A stretch of 17,997 bases of DNA from Thermoflexales bacterium. Its GTDB lineage: Bacteria; Chloroflexota; Anaerolineae; S140-20. The notes below the pieces were generated by a model that saw nothing but the letters and a program-made list of their open reading frames with translations, was not told where the DNA came from and ran no database searches. The DNA is taken from the NCBI GenBank assembly GCA_015484715.1, contig WFUY01000382.1:1-17997 (forward strand). Reading direction: 5' to 3'. This document shows positions 1-7,297 of this stretch, piece by piece (within the stretch, counting starts at the first letter, position 1; each line of letters starts with the position of its first letter). Made by a program: the position numbers and the translations under genes.

Positions 1-1318
1 CGACGGGACGCCTGACGCTGTCGAGGGGACCGGCGATGCCGATGGCGATGGTATCCCCAACTTCCTGGATGCCGACGACACCGATGGCCCCGACGCGGAC
101 CAGGATGGCGATGGGCTGACCAACAGCCAAGAAGCAGCCATCGGCACCAACCCCAACAGCGGGGACTCCGACGGCGACGGCATTGACGACGCCACCGAGG
201 TAGGTGATCCCGCCAGCCCCACCGACAGCGATGGCGACGGCACCATAGACGCCCTGGACGCCGATTCGGACAACGATGGTATCCCCGACGCCACCGAGGG
301 GACCGGCGACGCCGACAACGACGGCACCCCCAACTACCTGGACACCGACGCCGACGGCGATGGCGTTGCCGACAGTGTTGAAGGAACGGGTGATGCCGAT
401 GGGGATGGCGTGGCTGACTACCTGGATCCCGACATCCAGGCCGGAGCCGACAGCGACGGGGACGGCATCCCCGACACCGACGAGGGGAACGGCGATACCG
501 ATGGGGACGGTACCCCCAACTACCAGGATACCGATGCTGACGGCGATGGGATTCCCGACGCCGCTGAGGGGACAGGCGACGCCGATGGCGATCTCACCCC
601 CAACTTCTTGGACACCGACTCCGACGGCGACACCATCCCCGACGCCGTCGAGGGGGCCGAGGACGCCGATGGCGACGGCACGCCCAACTTCCTGGACCTG
701 GACTCCGACGGCGATACCATCCCCGACGCCGTCGAGGGGGCCGAGGACGCCGATGGTGACGGCACGCCCAACTTCCTGGACCTGGACTCCGATGACGACG
801 GCATCCCTGATGCCATCGAAGGGGCCGACGACGCCGACGGCGACGGCACGCCCAACTTCCTGGACCTGGACTCCGACGGGGACGGCATCCCCGACAGCGT
901 GGAATCGGGTTGTGCCCCTGTCATTTCCAGCGCGGGACTCCTCCGGCCGGCCGATGGGGACAACCTCTGCACCAACCCGGATCGGGATAGCGACGGGGAT
1001 GGAACCCCCGACTTCCTGGACACCGACTCCGACGACGACGGGCTGTCGGACGCCCAGGAGTGGAGCAGTGGTCCCGACGACCCGTTGGCCGGCTGCACAG
1101 CCAACGATCCCGTGTGCACCGACAACGACGCCGACGACGATGGGATCCCCAACTATCTGGACAACGATAGCGATGGGGACGGGATCCCCGACAGCCAGGA
1201 AGGGCTGAAGGATAGCGACCGAGACGGCATTCCCGACTATCTGGACCCCGATGCCGCCGCCGGTGGTGGCTACTCCTACGCTGTCTACCTGCCCTTGGTG
1301 ATCGGAGGAGGCCGCTAA
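1..1318 (+). CDS. Secreted TSP3-like Asp/Gly-repeat protein, 5' end missing
   Basis: The reading frame is already open at base 2 and runs to a TAA stop at 1316-1318, so the start lies upstream of the window. Almost all of the roughly 438 visible residues are acidic repeats of the form [23 protein letters not shown][FY]-LD, typical of thrombospondin type 3 calcium-binding repeats in extracellular proteins. Regular 28-residue units are followed by a less regular part with four cysteines (about bases 908-1130), probably disulphide-closed loops between calcium sites. A Gly-rich linker leads to the tail [12 protein letters not shown], which resembles the end of the next gene. Calcium-stiffened stalk or adhesin function is inferred from the repeat family. 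The N-terminal functional domain is outside the window, so the specific role is unknown. Confidence 0.85.
   Translation, partial: DGTPDAVEGTGDADGDGIPNFLDADDTDGPDADQDGDGLTNSQEAAIGTNPNSGDSDGDGIDDATEVGDPASPTDSDGDGTIDALDADSDNDGIPDATEGTGDADNDGTPNYLDTDADGDGVADSVEGTGDADGDGVADYLDPDIQAGADSDGDGIPDTDEGNGDTDGDGTPNYQDTDADGDGIPDAAEGTGDADGDLTPNFLDTDSDGDTIPDAVEGAEDADGDGTPNFLDLDSDGDTIPDAVEGAEDADGDGTPNFLDLDSDDDGIPDAIEGADDADGDGTPNFLDLDSDGDGIPDSVESGCAPVISSAGLLRPADGDNLCTNPDRDSDGDGTPDFLDTDSDDDGLSDAQEWSSGPDDPLAGCTANDPVCTDNDADDDGIPNYLDNDSDGDGIPDSQEGLKDSDRDGIPDYLDPDAAAGGGYSYAVYLPLVIGGGR
263..907 (+). repeat. 84-bp tandem repeats encoding 28-residue TSP3-like units
   Basis: Copies begin at 263, 347, 449, 533, 617, 701 and 785, and a partial copy begins at 869. 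The 84-bp period keeps frame and gives 28 residues with two Asp-rich loops each. An 18-bp insertion separates the second and third copies. The copies at 617 and 701 differ at only a few bases, which points to recent duplication. Confidence 0.85.
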
Positions 1319-1352
1319 ACCAAGAATTGCTTTCAGCCAATCGTGGAAAGAG

Positions 1353-1387
1353 GATGCGGGTGGCGTTGCGCCACCCGCATCGGCTTT
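1353..1387 (+). terminator. Rho-independent-type terminator after the first repeat protein
   Basis: A perfect 13-bp stem pairs 1353-1365 with 1369-1381 around the 3-nt loop TTG. It lies 34 bases after the stop codon and is followed by GGCTTT, so the T tract is short. The stem strength and position fit termination of the upstream gene. Confidence 0.75.
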
Positions 1388-1425
1388 CCCCAGGCTTTGC
1401 ACCGCCCGATGTAGCCCACCGGCGC

Positions 1426-1455
1426 TTGACCAATTCCTACTGTTCGATGTAGAAT
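1426..1455 (+). promoter_or_regulatory. Sigma70-type promoter for the beta-helix/TSP3 gene
   Basis: TTGACC (1426-1431) and TAGAAT (1450-1455) are separated by 18 bases, each one base from consensus. Transcription would start near 1462, giving a leader of about 58 nt to the ATG at 1520. The promoter lies just downstream of a terminator, as expected for an independent unit. Confidence 0.65.
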
Positions 1456-1519
1456 AGGCCATATTCTGGGTACAGGAGAAGATGTCCGAGAAGGCATAGG
1501 GAAAAAAGGAGCGGTGACC

Positions 1520-4500
1520 ATGAGAGGCATCATTCGGATCGCAGGAACGGCTCTGATCGTGGGGATTGCGCTGACCTTGCTCTTCGCCCTCTTGTCCAGC
1601 CGCGTTGGGCAAGCAGCATCGCTCACCGTCAACACCCTCGTGGACGAAAGCGACGGCGATTGCGGCGGGAGTGGAAATCCGGGGACGGATGGGGACTGCT
1701 CGCTGCGGGACGCGATCGCCTACGCCAATGCCAACTCGGGGGCCGACAGCATTACCTTCAACACCGGCGGGGTGATCACGATCACCCTCGGCTCCCTGAC
1801 CATCAGCGACGATGGGACGACCATTGACGGCGATCTGGATAACGATGGGACACCCGACGTGGAGATCCGCTACAGCAGCGGTTCCGTGGGGACCAACACC
1901 GGCCTGCTCATCATCCAATCCTCCAACAACCGGATCGAGGGGTTGTCCATCACCGGTTCACCGGAGAACGGCATCCTCGTGAACGGTAATGGAACACAAG
2001 CGAACGACAACCAGATCGTGAACAACTGGATCGGCCTGGACCTGAGCGGTGCCAGCCGGAGCAACGCCAAGCGGGGAATCTACATCTACCACGTGTCCGG
2101 TCCTGGCAGCGGCGCTGTGGGCAACGTTGTGCAAGGTAACATCCTCTCCGGGAATGGGAGCAACGGCCTGCGCGTCTTCGATGCTTTGGGCACCCAGGTG
2201 CTGAGCAACACCATCGGCCTCGACGCCACAGGGACCATCACGCGGTCCAATGGCTCCAGCGGCATCGCCCTCTTTGGCGCGGTGACGACGACGATCCAGG
2301 GGAACCTCATCTCGAGCAACGGCCTCCACGGCATCTACCTCACAGGCACCCAGCAGGTGACCATCGTCAACAACATCATCGGCCTGAACGCGGCCGGCAA
2401 CGCGGCCCGGGGCAATCAGGGGACCGGGGGGATCTACGCCGATGCCAACGTCGTGGGCCTCACCATCCAGGGCAACACCGTCTCGAGCAACCGCTACAAC
2501 GGCATCTACCTGGGTCCCAACACCACCCAGGCCGTCATCGTCGGCAACAAGATCGGCACCGACCTCACCGGCACCGTCGGGCTGGGGAACGGGCGGACGA
2601 CGAACCGGGATGGCATCCAGATGGTGAACGCCTACACCAACACCATCGGCGGCCCCAACGCCTCCGACCGCAACATCATCGCCCACAACGGGCGGGCCGG
2701 CATCTTCATCAGCGGGACTCAGGCCCTCCACAACGTGATCCAAAACAACTACATCGGCACGGGCGTCAACGGTAGCGAGGACCTGGGGAATGGGGACCTG
2801 GGCTCCTTCAGCGATACAGGGGCCGGCGGCCTCTACCTCTACGATGGCGCGGGTTACAACGTGATCCAGGACAACCGGATCCGCTTCAACTACATCGGCC
2901 TTCGCTTCTCAGGAGGGAGTGGTACCTCCCTCGTGACCCCGCCTCAGCACAATCTGGTCCTGACCAATACCGTCACCTCCAATGACAAGTACGGGATCGT
3001 CAACCAGACGACCCACCGCAACAGCGCCCCTTACACCACGCCTGCTTCCGGCGACAACCTGATCCAGGGCAACGTGATCACCGGCACCGGTCAGGGGTGC
3101 ACCTACGCTTGGTGTACCGGCATCGGCGTCTTCAACTACGGCGGTTCGCCACGCCTCGTCAGCAACACCATCGCCCAGAACAAGGATTTCGGCATCGTCA
3201 ACCGGGTCTATTTCGGGACCGACGGGCCGGACAACGCGGCGGACGACCTCCTCTCGATGCCCTACATCGCCGGCAACACCATCAGCGGCAACGGCAACGA
3301 CGGCATCCAGTCCCGGGACACGGCCCCGCTGAACAAGGCCACCCTGTTGCAGGACAACACCTTCGGCAACAACAGCGGTGAGCCCCACATCTCCCAGCGC
3401 TGGTTCGTCGCCGTCGAGGTGGTCAGCGGCACCCAGACGCTCACCAGCGGCCTGATGGTGACCATCACCCGCCAGGACGGCGGCCAGGCATGCCCCAGCG
3501 GCCCCTGTGTGGGCAGCAGCTTCGCCTCGGCCGGCGGCAGCGACGGCATCTGGGGACCCACGGGCATCTCTTACGGCAACGTGGAGAACGAAAGCGACGG
3601 CACCACCACCTGGTTCGAGGTCATCGAGTACGAGGTGGACTGGCAGGGCAACTGGGTGACCTACACCTCCCACCTGGTCCAGGTCGGCGGTGCCCAGTTG
3701 GGCTCCCGCTACTTCGACTTCGACGGCATCACCACCACCACCGAGGTCTCCGGCGAGGTCAACCTGCCCTTCTGCCGCGCCACCGGCATCCTCAGCGACC
3801 CGACCCAGACCCTCTGCCGCTACCAGATCGCCCAGATCAACGTCTTCGCCGCCTCCAGCGACGGAGACTACGACGACGACGGCATCCCCGACACCGTTGA
3901 GGGGACCGGGGACAGCGACGGCGACGGCACCCCCGACTACCGGGACACCGACAGCGACAACGACGGCATCCCCGACGCCGACGAGCGAATCTGCTCTACC
4001 GGCGTCGGCTCGGGCGACCCTTGCGACAGCGACGGTGACGGCACCCCCGACTACCGGGACGGCGATAGCGACAACGACGGCATCCCCGATAGCGTCGAGG
4101 GGACCGGGGACAGTGACGGCGACGGCATTCCCAACTACCGGGATACCGATAGCGATGGCGACGGCATCCCCGACGCCGACGAGCGGACCTGCTCCTCCGG
4201 CGTCGGCTCCGGCGACCCCTGCGACAGCGACGGCGACGGCACCCCCGACTACCAGGATGCCGACAGCGACAACGACGGCGTGGCCGACAGCGCCGAGGGG
4301 AGCGGGGACACCGACGGTGACGGCGTACCCAACTACCGGGACACCGACAGCGACAACGACGGCGTGCCCGATGATCAGGACACCGACGACGACAACGACG
4401 GCATCCCCGACACCGAAGAGGGGCTGGTGGACAACCCCGGCACGGGGAACGACAGCTCCGTGGACAGCGATGGAGATGGCCTGCCCGACTACCTGGACGC

Positions 4501-4936
4501 CGACAGCGACAATGACGGCGTGCCCGACTGGGCGGAGGCCGGTTGCACCACAGTCCCCACGGGAGGCGCAACCTGCCCCCATCCCGACCAGGACACGGAC
4601 GGCGATGGCACACCGGACCGGTTGGATACCGACAGCGATGGCGACGGCACGCCCGATGGCGACGAGTGGTACGACGGCACCAGCGGGGACGAGTTCTGCA
4701 GCAACACGACGGTGGACAGCGACGGCGACGGCATTCCCAACTGCCAGGACAACGACGTGGACGGGGATGGCATCCCCAACTTCCAGGACCCCGACAGCGA
4801 TGGCGATGGGGTGCCCGACACCGACGAGAGTCACACCGATCCAGAGCCTCCCCCCTTCGGCCATGACGGGCTGCCGGCCTGGCTGGACCCGGTCCGGCGC
4901 ATCTTCCTCCCCATCGTGACCAGGAATCAGGACTAG
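1520..4936 (+). CDS. Secreted CSLREA/parallel beta-helix protein with TSP3-like repeat stalk
   Basis: ATG 1520 is chosen because AGGAG at 1507-1511 lies 8 bases upstream; the in-frame GTG at 1514 would leave only 2 bases. The 1138-residue product has a hydrophobic signal segment (about residues 4-25) with a likely cleavage site near VGQAA (29-33). A CSLRDA motif at 60-65 matches the CSLREA domain seen at the N-terminus of bacterial surface beta-helix proteins. Residues from about 80 to 600 carry repeating N-x-I-x-G-N and NGI-[FY] patterns typical of right-handed parallel beta-helix (PbH1/NosD-like) coils. A non-repetitive beta-rich segment follows, then TSP3-like calcium repeats from about 782 to 1115 and the tail [12 protein letters not shown]. 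No catalytic residues could be assigned, so polysaccharide binding or degradation is only a possibility. It is flanked by its own promoter and terminator. Confidence 0.9.
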   Translation: MRGIIRIAGTALIVGIALTLLFALLSSRVGQAASLTVNTLVDESDGDCGGSGNPGTDGDCSLRDAIAYANANSGADSITFNTGGVITITLGSLTISDDGTTIDGDLDNDGTPDVEIRYSSGSVGTNTGLLIIQSSNNRIEGLSITGSPENGILVNGNGTQANDNQIVNNWIGLDLSGASRSNAKRGIYIYHVSGPGSGAVGNVVQGNILSGNGSNGLRVFDALGTQVLSNTIGLDATGTITRSNGSSGIALFGAVTTTIQGNLISSNGLHGIYLTGTQQVTIVNNIIGLNAAGNAARGNQGTGGIYADANVVGLTIQGNTVSSNRYNGIYLGPNTTQAVIVGNKIGTDLTGTVGLGNGRTTNRDGIQMVNAYTNTIGGPNASDRNIIAHNGRAGIFISGTQALHNVIQNNYIGTGVNGSEDLGNGDLGSFSDTGAGGLYLYDGAGYNVIQDNRIRFNYIGLRFSGGSGTSLVTPPQHNLVLTNTVTSNDKYGIVNQTTHRNSAPYTTPASGDNLIQGNVITGTGQGCTYAWCTGIGVFNYGGSPRLVSNTIAQNKDFGIVNRVYFGTDGPDNAADDLLSMPYIAGNTISGNGNDGIQSRDTAPLNKATLLQDNTFGNNSGEPHISQRWFVAVEVVSGTQTLTSGLMVTITRQDGGQACPSGPCVGSSFASAGGSDGIWGPTGISYGNVENESDGTTTWFEVIEYEVDWQGNWVTYTSHLVQVGGAQLGSRYFDFDGITTTTEVSGEVNLPFCRATGILSDPTQTLCRYQIAQINVFAASSDGDYDDDGIPDTVEGTGDSDGDGTPDYRDTDSDNDGIPDADERICSTGVGSGDPCDSDGDGTPDYRDGDSDNDGIPDSVEGTGDSDGDGIPNYRDTDSDGDGIPDADERTCSSGVGSGDPCDSDGDGTPDYQDADSDNDGVADSAEGSGDTDGDGVPNYRDTDSDNDGVPDDQDTDDDNDGIPDTEEGLVDNPGTGNDSSVDSDGDGLPDYLDADSDNDGVPDWAEAGCTTVPTGGATCPHPDQDTDGDGTPDRLDTDSDGDGTPDGDEWYDGTSGDEFCSNTTVDSDGDGIPNCQDNDVDGDGIPNFQDPDSDGDGVPDTDESHTDPEPPPFGHDGLPAWLDPVRRIFLPIVTRNQD
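3881..4330 (+). repeat. 198-bp higher-order repeats within the TSP3 region
   Basis: The sequence for DGIPD-[ST]-VEGTGD recurs at 3881 and 4079, and a diverged form ([12 protein letters not shown]) starts at 4277, exactly 198 bp (66 residues) apart each time. Each full unit carries a cysteine pair in C-S-[TS]-GVGSGDPC, positioned to close a loop between calcium-binding runs. The third copy diverges after about 50 bases. Confidence 0.8.
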
Positions 4937-4953
4937 TGAGCTTCCCGGAGAGC

Positions 4954-5003
4954 GAACAGGCCAGGCTCCGGAGCCTGGCCTGTTCCATTCCTTCTTGCTT
5001 TTT
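4954..5003 (+). terminator. Strong terminator: perfect 32-nt palindrome plus T-rich tail
   Basis: Bases 4954-4969 are exactly complementary to 4970-4985, giving up to 16 bp with the loop formed by the central bases. A pyrimidine-rich tail follows, with TTTTT at 4999-5003. It begins 18 bases after the stop at 4936. The next promoter overlaps the T tract. Confidence 0.8.
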
Positions 5004-5023
5004 CCTCTCCCGTATGCTATAAT
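4995..5023 (+). promoter_or_regulatory. Promoter of the transport cluster, extended -10
   Basis: TTGCTT (4995-5000), a 17-base spacer and a consensus TATAAT (5018-5023) are present, with TG at 5015-5016 forming an extended -10. The predicted start is near 5030, about 380 bases before livG. This is among the best promoter matches in the window and probably drives the whole cluster. Confidence 0.75.
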
Positions 5024-5084
5024 CTGCTCGGTGCTTCCACGTGAGCTCCCCGCGAAGCGTCCAGCCAGGGATAGACCAACAGGC

Positions 5085-5130
5085 GAGGAGAGGGAATCAT
5101 GGCCGAAACGACCGTTCCCTCGTCCGAGGG
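5085..5130 (+). promoter_or_regulatory. Possible alternative hairpins around a Shine-Dalgarno site in the livG leader
   Basis: GAGGAG at 5085-5090 stands 8 bases before ATG 5099. AGGGAA (5091-5096) can pair with TTCCCT (5115-5120), placing the ATG in the loop. The sequence around TTCCCTCG can instead pair with CGAGGG (5125-5130). The two folds share bases, so they could compete. The rest of the 475-base gap between genes (4937-5411) shows only the terminator, the promoter and the weak small ORF listed separately. Confidence 0.25.
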
Positions 5131-5350
5131 TGGGCGGGGATTGACCCGACACGGCGTGTCAGGCCCTTCCTGGCTGGCCTCGTTGGGTTTTCCTCCAGCG
5201 GATACCGTTGCCATTGACCCCTTCATCCAACTCCGATTTAGGCCAAGGGAGTTCGGTGAAATCTCCCTGCATAGGGGGGCATCCGGGCCCTCCTCCAGAA
5301 GGTATTCCCCCTGCGAACGACCCCAGACTGCGGCACCGACCCGCTTCTGA
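5099..5350 (+). CDS. Doubtful small protein in the livG leader
   Basis: An 83-codon frame runs from ATG 5099 to TGA 5348-5350, with a good Shine-Dalgarno sequence (GAGGAG, spacing 8). I recognise no domain, membrane segment or signal peptide in the product. Codon use is unlike the neighbours: AGG, AGA, CGA, TTG, TCA and CCA are frequent, where flanking genes strongly prefer G/C-ending codons of the major sets. The product is basic, rich in Pro, Ser and Arg, and low in complexity. It lies wholly inside the predicted livG transcript leader. It may be a translated regulatory ORF or chance; conservation of the protein in relatives would decide. Confidence 0.2.
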   Translation: MAETTVPSSEGGRGLTRHGVSGPSWLASLGFPPADTVAIDPFIQLRFRPREFGEISLHRGASGPSSRRYSPCERPQTAAPTRF

Positions 5351-5411
5351 TGGGCGGTGGTGCTCGCGTAGAGGCTTTTGCGAACCTCGTTGTGCGTGAG
5401 AGGAGGAATTT

Positions 5412-6215
5412 GTGGACGGTGCTTCGGAACGCGGGATCGTCCAGATGGCTGTGGAGAACCTGGTTCTCCACTTCGGCGGCGTCGCTGCTCTGGCCGGCGT
5501 CAGCCTGGAGGTCTACCAGGGCGAGATCCTGGCCATCATCGGCCCCAACGGTGCCGGCAAGACCAGTCTCCTCAACTGCGTCAGCGGCCTCTACCGCCCG
5601 ACCGAGGGGCGCATCACCTTCGAGGGAGAAGAGATCACCCGCCTCTCCCCCCACCAGATCGCCCGGCTGGGCATCGCCCGCACCTTCCAGAACATCGAAC
5701 TCTTCCGGGGCATGACCGTGCTCCAGAACCTGATGCTGGGTCGACACATCCATATGCGGACAGGACTGCTCAGCGGCGGCCTCTTCTGGGGACGAGCTCA
5801 GCGGGAGGAGGTGGAACACCGGCGGATCGTTGAGGAGATCATAGACTTCCTGGAGATCGAGCCGATCCGCAAGAAGGTGGTCGGCAGCCTCCCCTACGGC
5901 CTTCAGAAGCGGGTCGAGCTGGGGCGGGCTCTGGCCTTGGAGCCCAAAATCTTGCTCCTCGACGAGCCCATGGCCGGGATGAACGTCGAGGAAAAAGAGG
6001 ACATCGCCCGTTTCATCCTCGACATCAACGAGGAGCGAGGTGTGACCATCGTCCTCATCGAGCACGATATGGGCGTGGTCATGGACATCTCCGACCGGGT
6101 GGTGGTCCTGGACTTTGGCCGTCTCATCGCCGAGGGATCGCCGGAGGAGGTCAGGAACAACCCTCTGGTCATCCAGGCCTACCTGGGGCAGGGGAGTGGG
6201 GCGTACACCCTGTGA
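5412..6215 (+). CDS. livG: Branched-chain-type ABC importer ATPase LivG
   Basis: This is one of two cytoplasmic ATPases of an HAAT (hydrophobic amino acid uptake) importer. GTG 5412 is chosen because AGGAGG (5401-5406) lies 5 bases upstream; the internal ATG at 5445 has no ribosome site. In the 267-residue product, Walker A is GPNGAGKTS (44-52), the Q-loop glutamine is Q93 in RTFQN, the signature is the LivG form LPYGLQKR (160-167), Walker B with catalytic Glu is ILLLDE (180-185), and the switch His is H218 in IEHD. The C-terminal GRLIAEGSPEEV segment is typical of LivG. It is the first confident gene of the cluster, followed 13 bases later by panC. Substrate is not readable from the ATPase. 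Confidence 0.93.
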   Translation: MDGASERGIVQMAVENLVLHFGGVAALAGVSLEVYQGEILAIIGPNGAGKTSLLNCVSGLYRPTEGRITFEGEEITRLSPHQIARLGIARTFQNIELFRGMTVLQNLMLGRHIHMRTGLLSGGLFWGRAQREEVEHRRIVEEIIDFLEIEPIRKKVVGSLPYGLQKRVELGRALALEPKILLLDEPMAGMNVEEKEDIARFILDINEERGVTIVLIEHDMGVVMDISDRVVVLDFGRLIAEGSPEEVRNNPLVIQAYLGQGSGAYTL

Positions 6216-6228
6216 GAGGGGACAGCCT

Positions 6229-7080
6229 ATGGTGGTGTGCGAGACGATCGCTGACCTCCGGGCGGCGCGGGCGAATCTGCCAGCGCCTGTAGGCTTTGTG
6301 CCCACGATGGGCTACCTGCACGCCGGCCATATGGCGCTGGTGCACCGGGCGAAACAGGAAAACGCAGCCACGGTGGTCAGCATCTTCGTCAACCCCATCC
6401 AGTTCGACCGGGCTGAGGACCTGGCCCGCTATCCCCGGGACTTGCCCCGTGATATGCGCCTCCTGGAAGAGGCCGGCGTGGACCTGGTCTTCATCCCCTC
6501 CGTCGAGGAGATGTACCCGGCGGGCTTTCGGACCGTCGTCCACGTCCGGGAGATCACAGAGGTTCTGGAGGGGAAGCACCGCCCTGGCCACTTCGACGGC
6601 GTGACGACGGTGGTGACCAAGCTGCTCAACATCGTTCAGCCCGATCGTGCCTACTTCGGTCAGAAGGACGCCCAACAGGCGATCGTGGTCAAGCAACTCG
6701 TCGCCGACCTCAACATCCCCGTCGAGATCCGGGAGGTGGCAACGGTGCGTGAGCCCGATGGGCTGGCCCTGAGCTCGCGCAATGTACTGCTCTCCCCGGC
6801 GGGACGGGCCGTTGCCCCCACCCTCTACCGGGCCCTGCGGGCGGCTCAGACCGCTTGGCAGGGAGGGGAGCGCGACGCAGACCGACTGCGGGCCATCGCC
6901 CGCGAGGAACTGGCTCAGGAACCGCGCATCGAGGTGGAGTACGTCAGCCTGGCCGACCTGGAGACGCTTCAGGAGCTGGAGGGAGAGGTCAGGCGAGGGC
7001 TGCTCTCCCTGGCCGCCTGGATTGACGGCGTCCGCTTGATTGACAACGTGCGCCTGGAGAGCATCCAGGACACAACCTGA
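6229..7080 (+). CDS. panC: Pantothenate synthetase (pantoate-beta-alanine ligase)
   Basis: It catalyses ATP-dependent condensation of pantoate with beta-alanine to pantothenate, the precursor of coenzyme A, in the cytoplasm. The 283-residue product has the usual PanC length. The nucleotidyl-transferase hallmarks are MGYLHAGH (HIGH-like), SIFVNPIQF, KHRPGHFDGVTTVV, YFGQKDAQQ, and REPDGLALSSRN, whose SSRN takes the KMSKS-like role. ATG 6229 follows GAGAGGGG at 6214-6221 by 7 bases and begins the conserved family N-terminus; the same frame extends upstream into livG but without family similarity. Its position directly after livG and before an acyl-CoA synthetase is unusual, as panB and panD are absent here. 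CoA supply for the neighbouring ligase is a reasonable inference. Confidence 0.95.
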   Translation: MVVCETIADLRAARANLPAPVGFVPTMGYLHAGHMALVHRAKQENAATVVSIFVNPIQFDRAEDLARYPRDLPRDMRLLEEAGVDLVFIPSVEEMYPAGFRTVVHVREITEVLEGKHRPGHFDGVTTVVTKLLNIVQPDRAYFGQKDAQQAIVVKQLVADLNIPVEIREVATVREPDGLALSSRNVLLSPAGRAVAPTLYRALRAAQTAWQGGERDADRLRAIAREELAQEPRIEVEYVSLADLETLQELEGEVRRGLLSLAAWIDGVRLIDNVRLESIQDTT

Positions 7081-7099
7081 GACGGGGGTGACCAGATCC

Positions 7100-7124
7100 T
7101 CCGTCCAGGGCAGGAGACGGATTT
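7100..7124 (+). terminator. Weak terminator-like hairpin after panC
   Basis: TCCGTC (7100-7105) pairs with GACGGA (7116-7121) across a 10-base loop and is followed by TTT (7122-7124). The stem is only 6 bp. It lies 20 bases after the panC stop and just before a possible promoter, which would fit a transcript boundary. Confidence 0.3.
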
Positions 7125-7131
7125 GGAACCA

Positions 7132-7161
7132 TTGACTCTGTAGACAACGCTCGTATCTATT
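7132..7161 (+). promoter_or_regulatory. Possible promoter for the acyl-CoA synthetase gene
   Basis: TTGACT (7132-7137) is a five-of-six match to the -35 consensus. TCTATT (7156-7161), 18 bases downstream, matches four of six at -10. The predicted start near 7168 coincides with the 5' edge of the inverted repeat below. Confidence 0.4.
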
Positions 7162-7167
7162 CAGCTT

Positions 7168-7264
7168 ACCCTCCCGCAGGTCACCGGTCGAGGGCGCTTT
7201 CAGCCTCGATGGGCTATTTGAAGCACGGTTTCGCGTCGGAAACACGCCTAACCTGCGGGAGGGT
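7168..7264 (+). promoter_or_regulatory. Structured 97-nt leader element before the acyl-CoA synthetase gene
   Basis: ACCCTCCCGCAGGT (7168-7181) is the exact reverse complement of 7251-7264. Inside this 14-bp closing stem two more stems fit: TCGAGG (7188-7193) with CCTCGA (7204-7209), and GTTTC (7228-7232) with GAAAC (7239-7243). The whole would be a three-way-junction RNA ending 33 bases before ATG 7298. It does not match a riboswitch consensus I can recall. A short inverted-repeat mobile remnant is the alternative. Confidence 0.5.
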
Positions 7265-7297
7265 GAACAGTTACCAACGCTCAAGCGGTGAGGGCTT

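Noticed and set aside
276..1208. Alternative + frame rich in Thr/Pro over the first repeat protein
   Set aside because: It is the frameshifted reading of GAC/GGC/ACC repeats. The frame with TSP3 motifs and the YLPLV tail is the coding one.
2909..5152. Long open minus-strand frame (747 codons) across the beta-helix/TSP3 gene
   Set aside because: It is antisense to Asp/Gly repeats in GC-rich DNA and reads as Val/Ala/Gly-rich repeats without any domain. The + strand has signal peptide, family motifs, ribosome site, promoter and terminator.
4986..5411. T-box or known amino-acid riboswitch in the livG leader
   Set aside because: No T-box antiterminator sequence, specifier loop or lysine/glycine riboswitch core could be found by eye.
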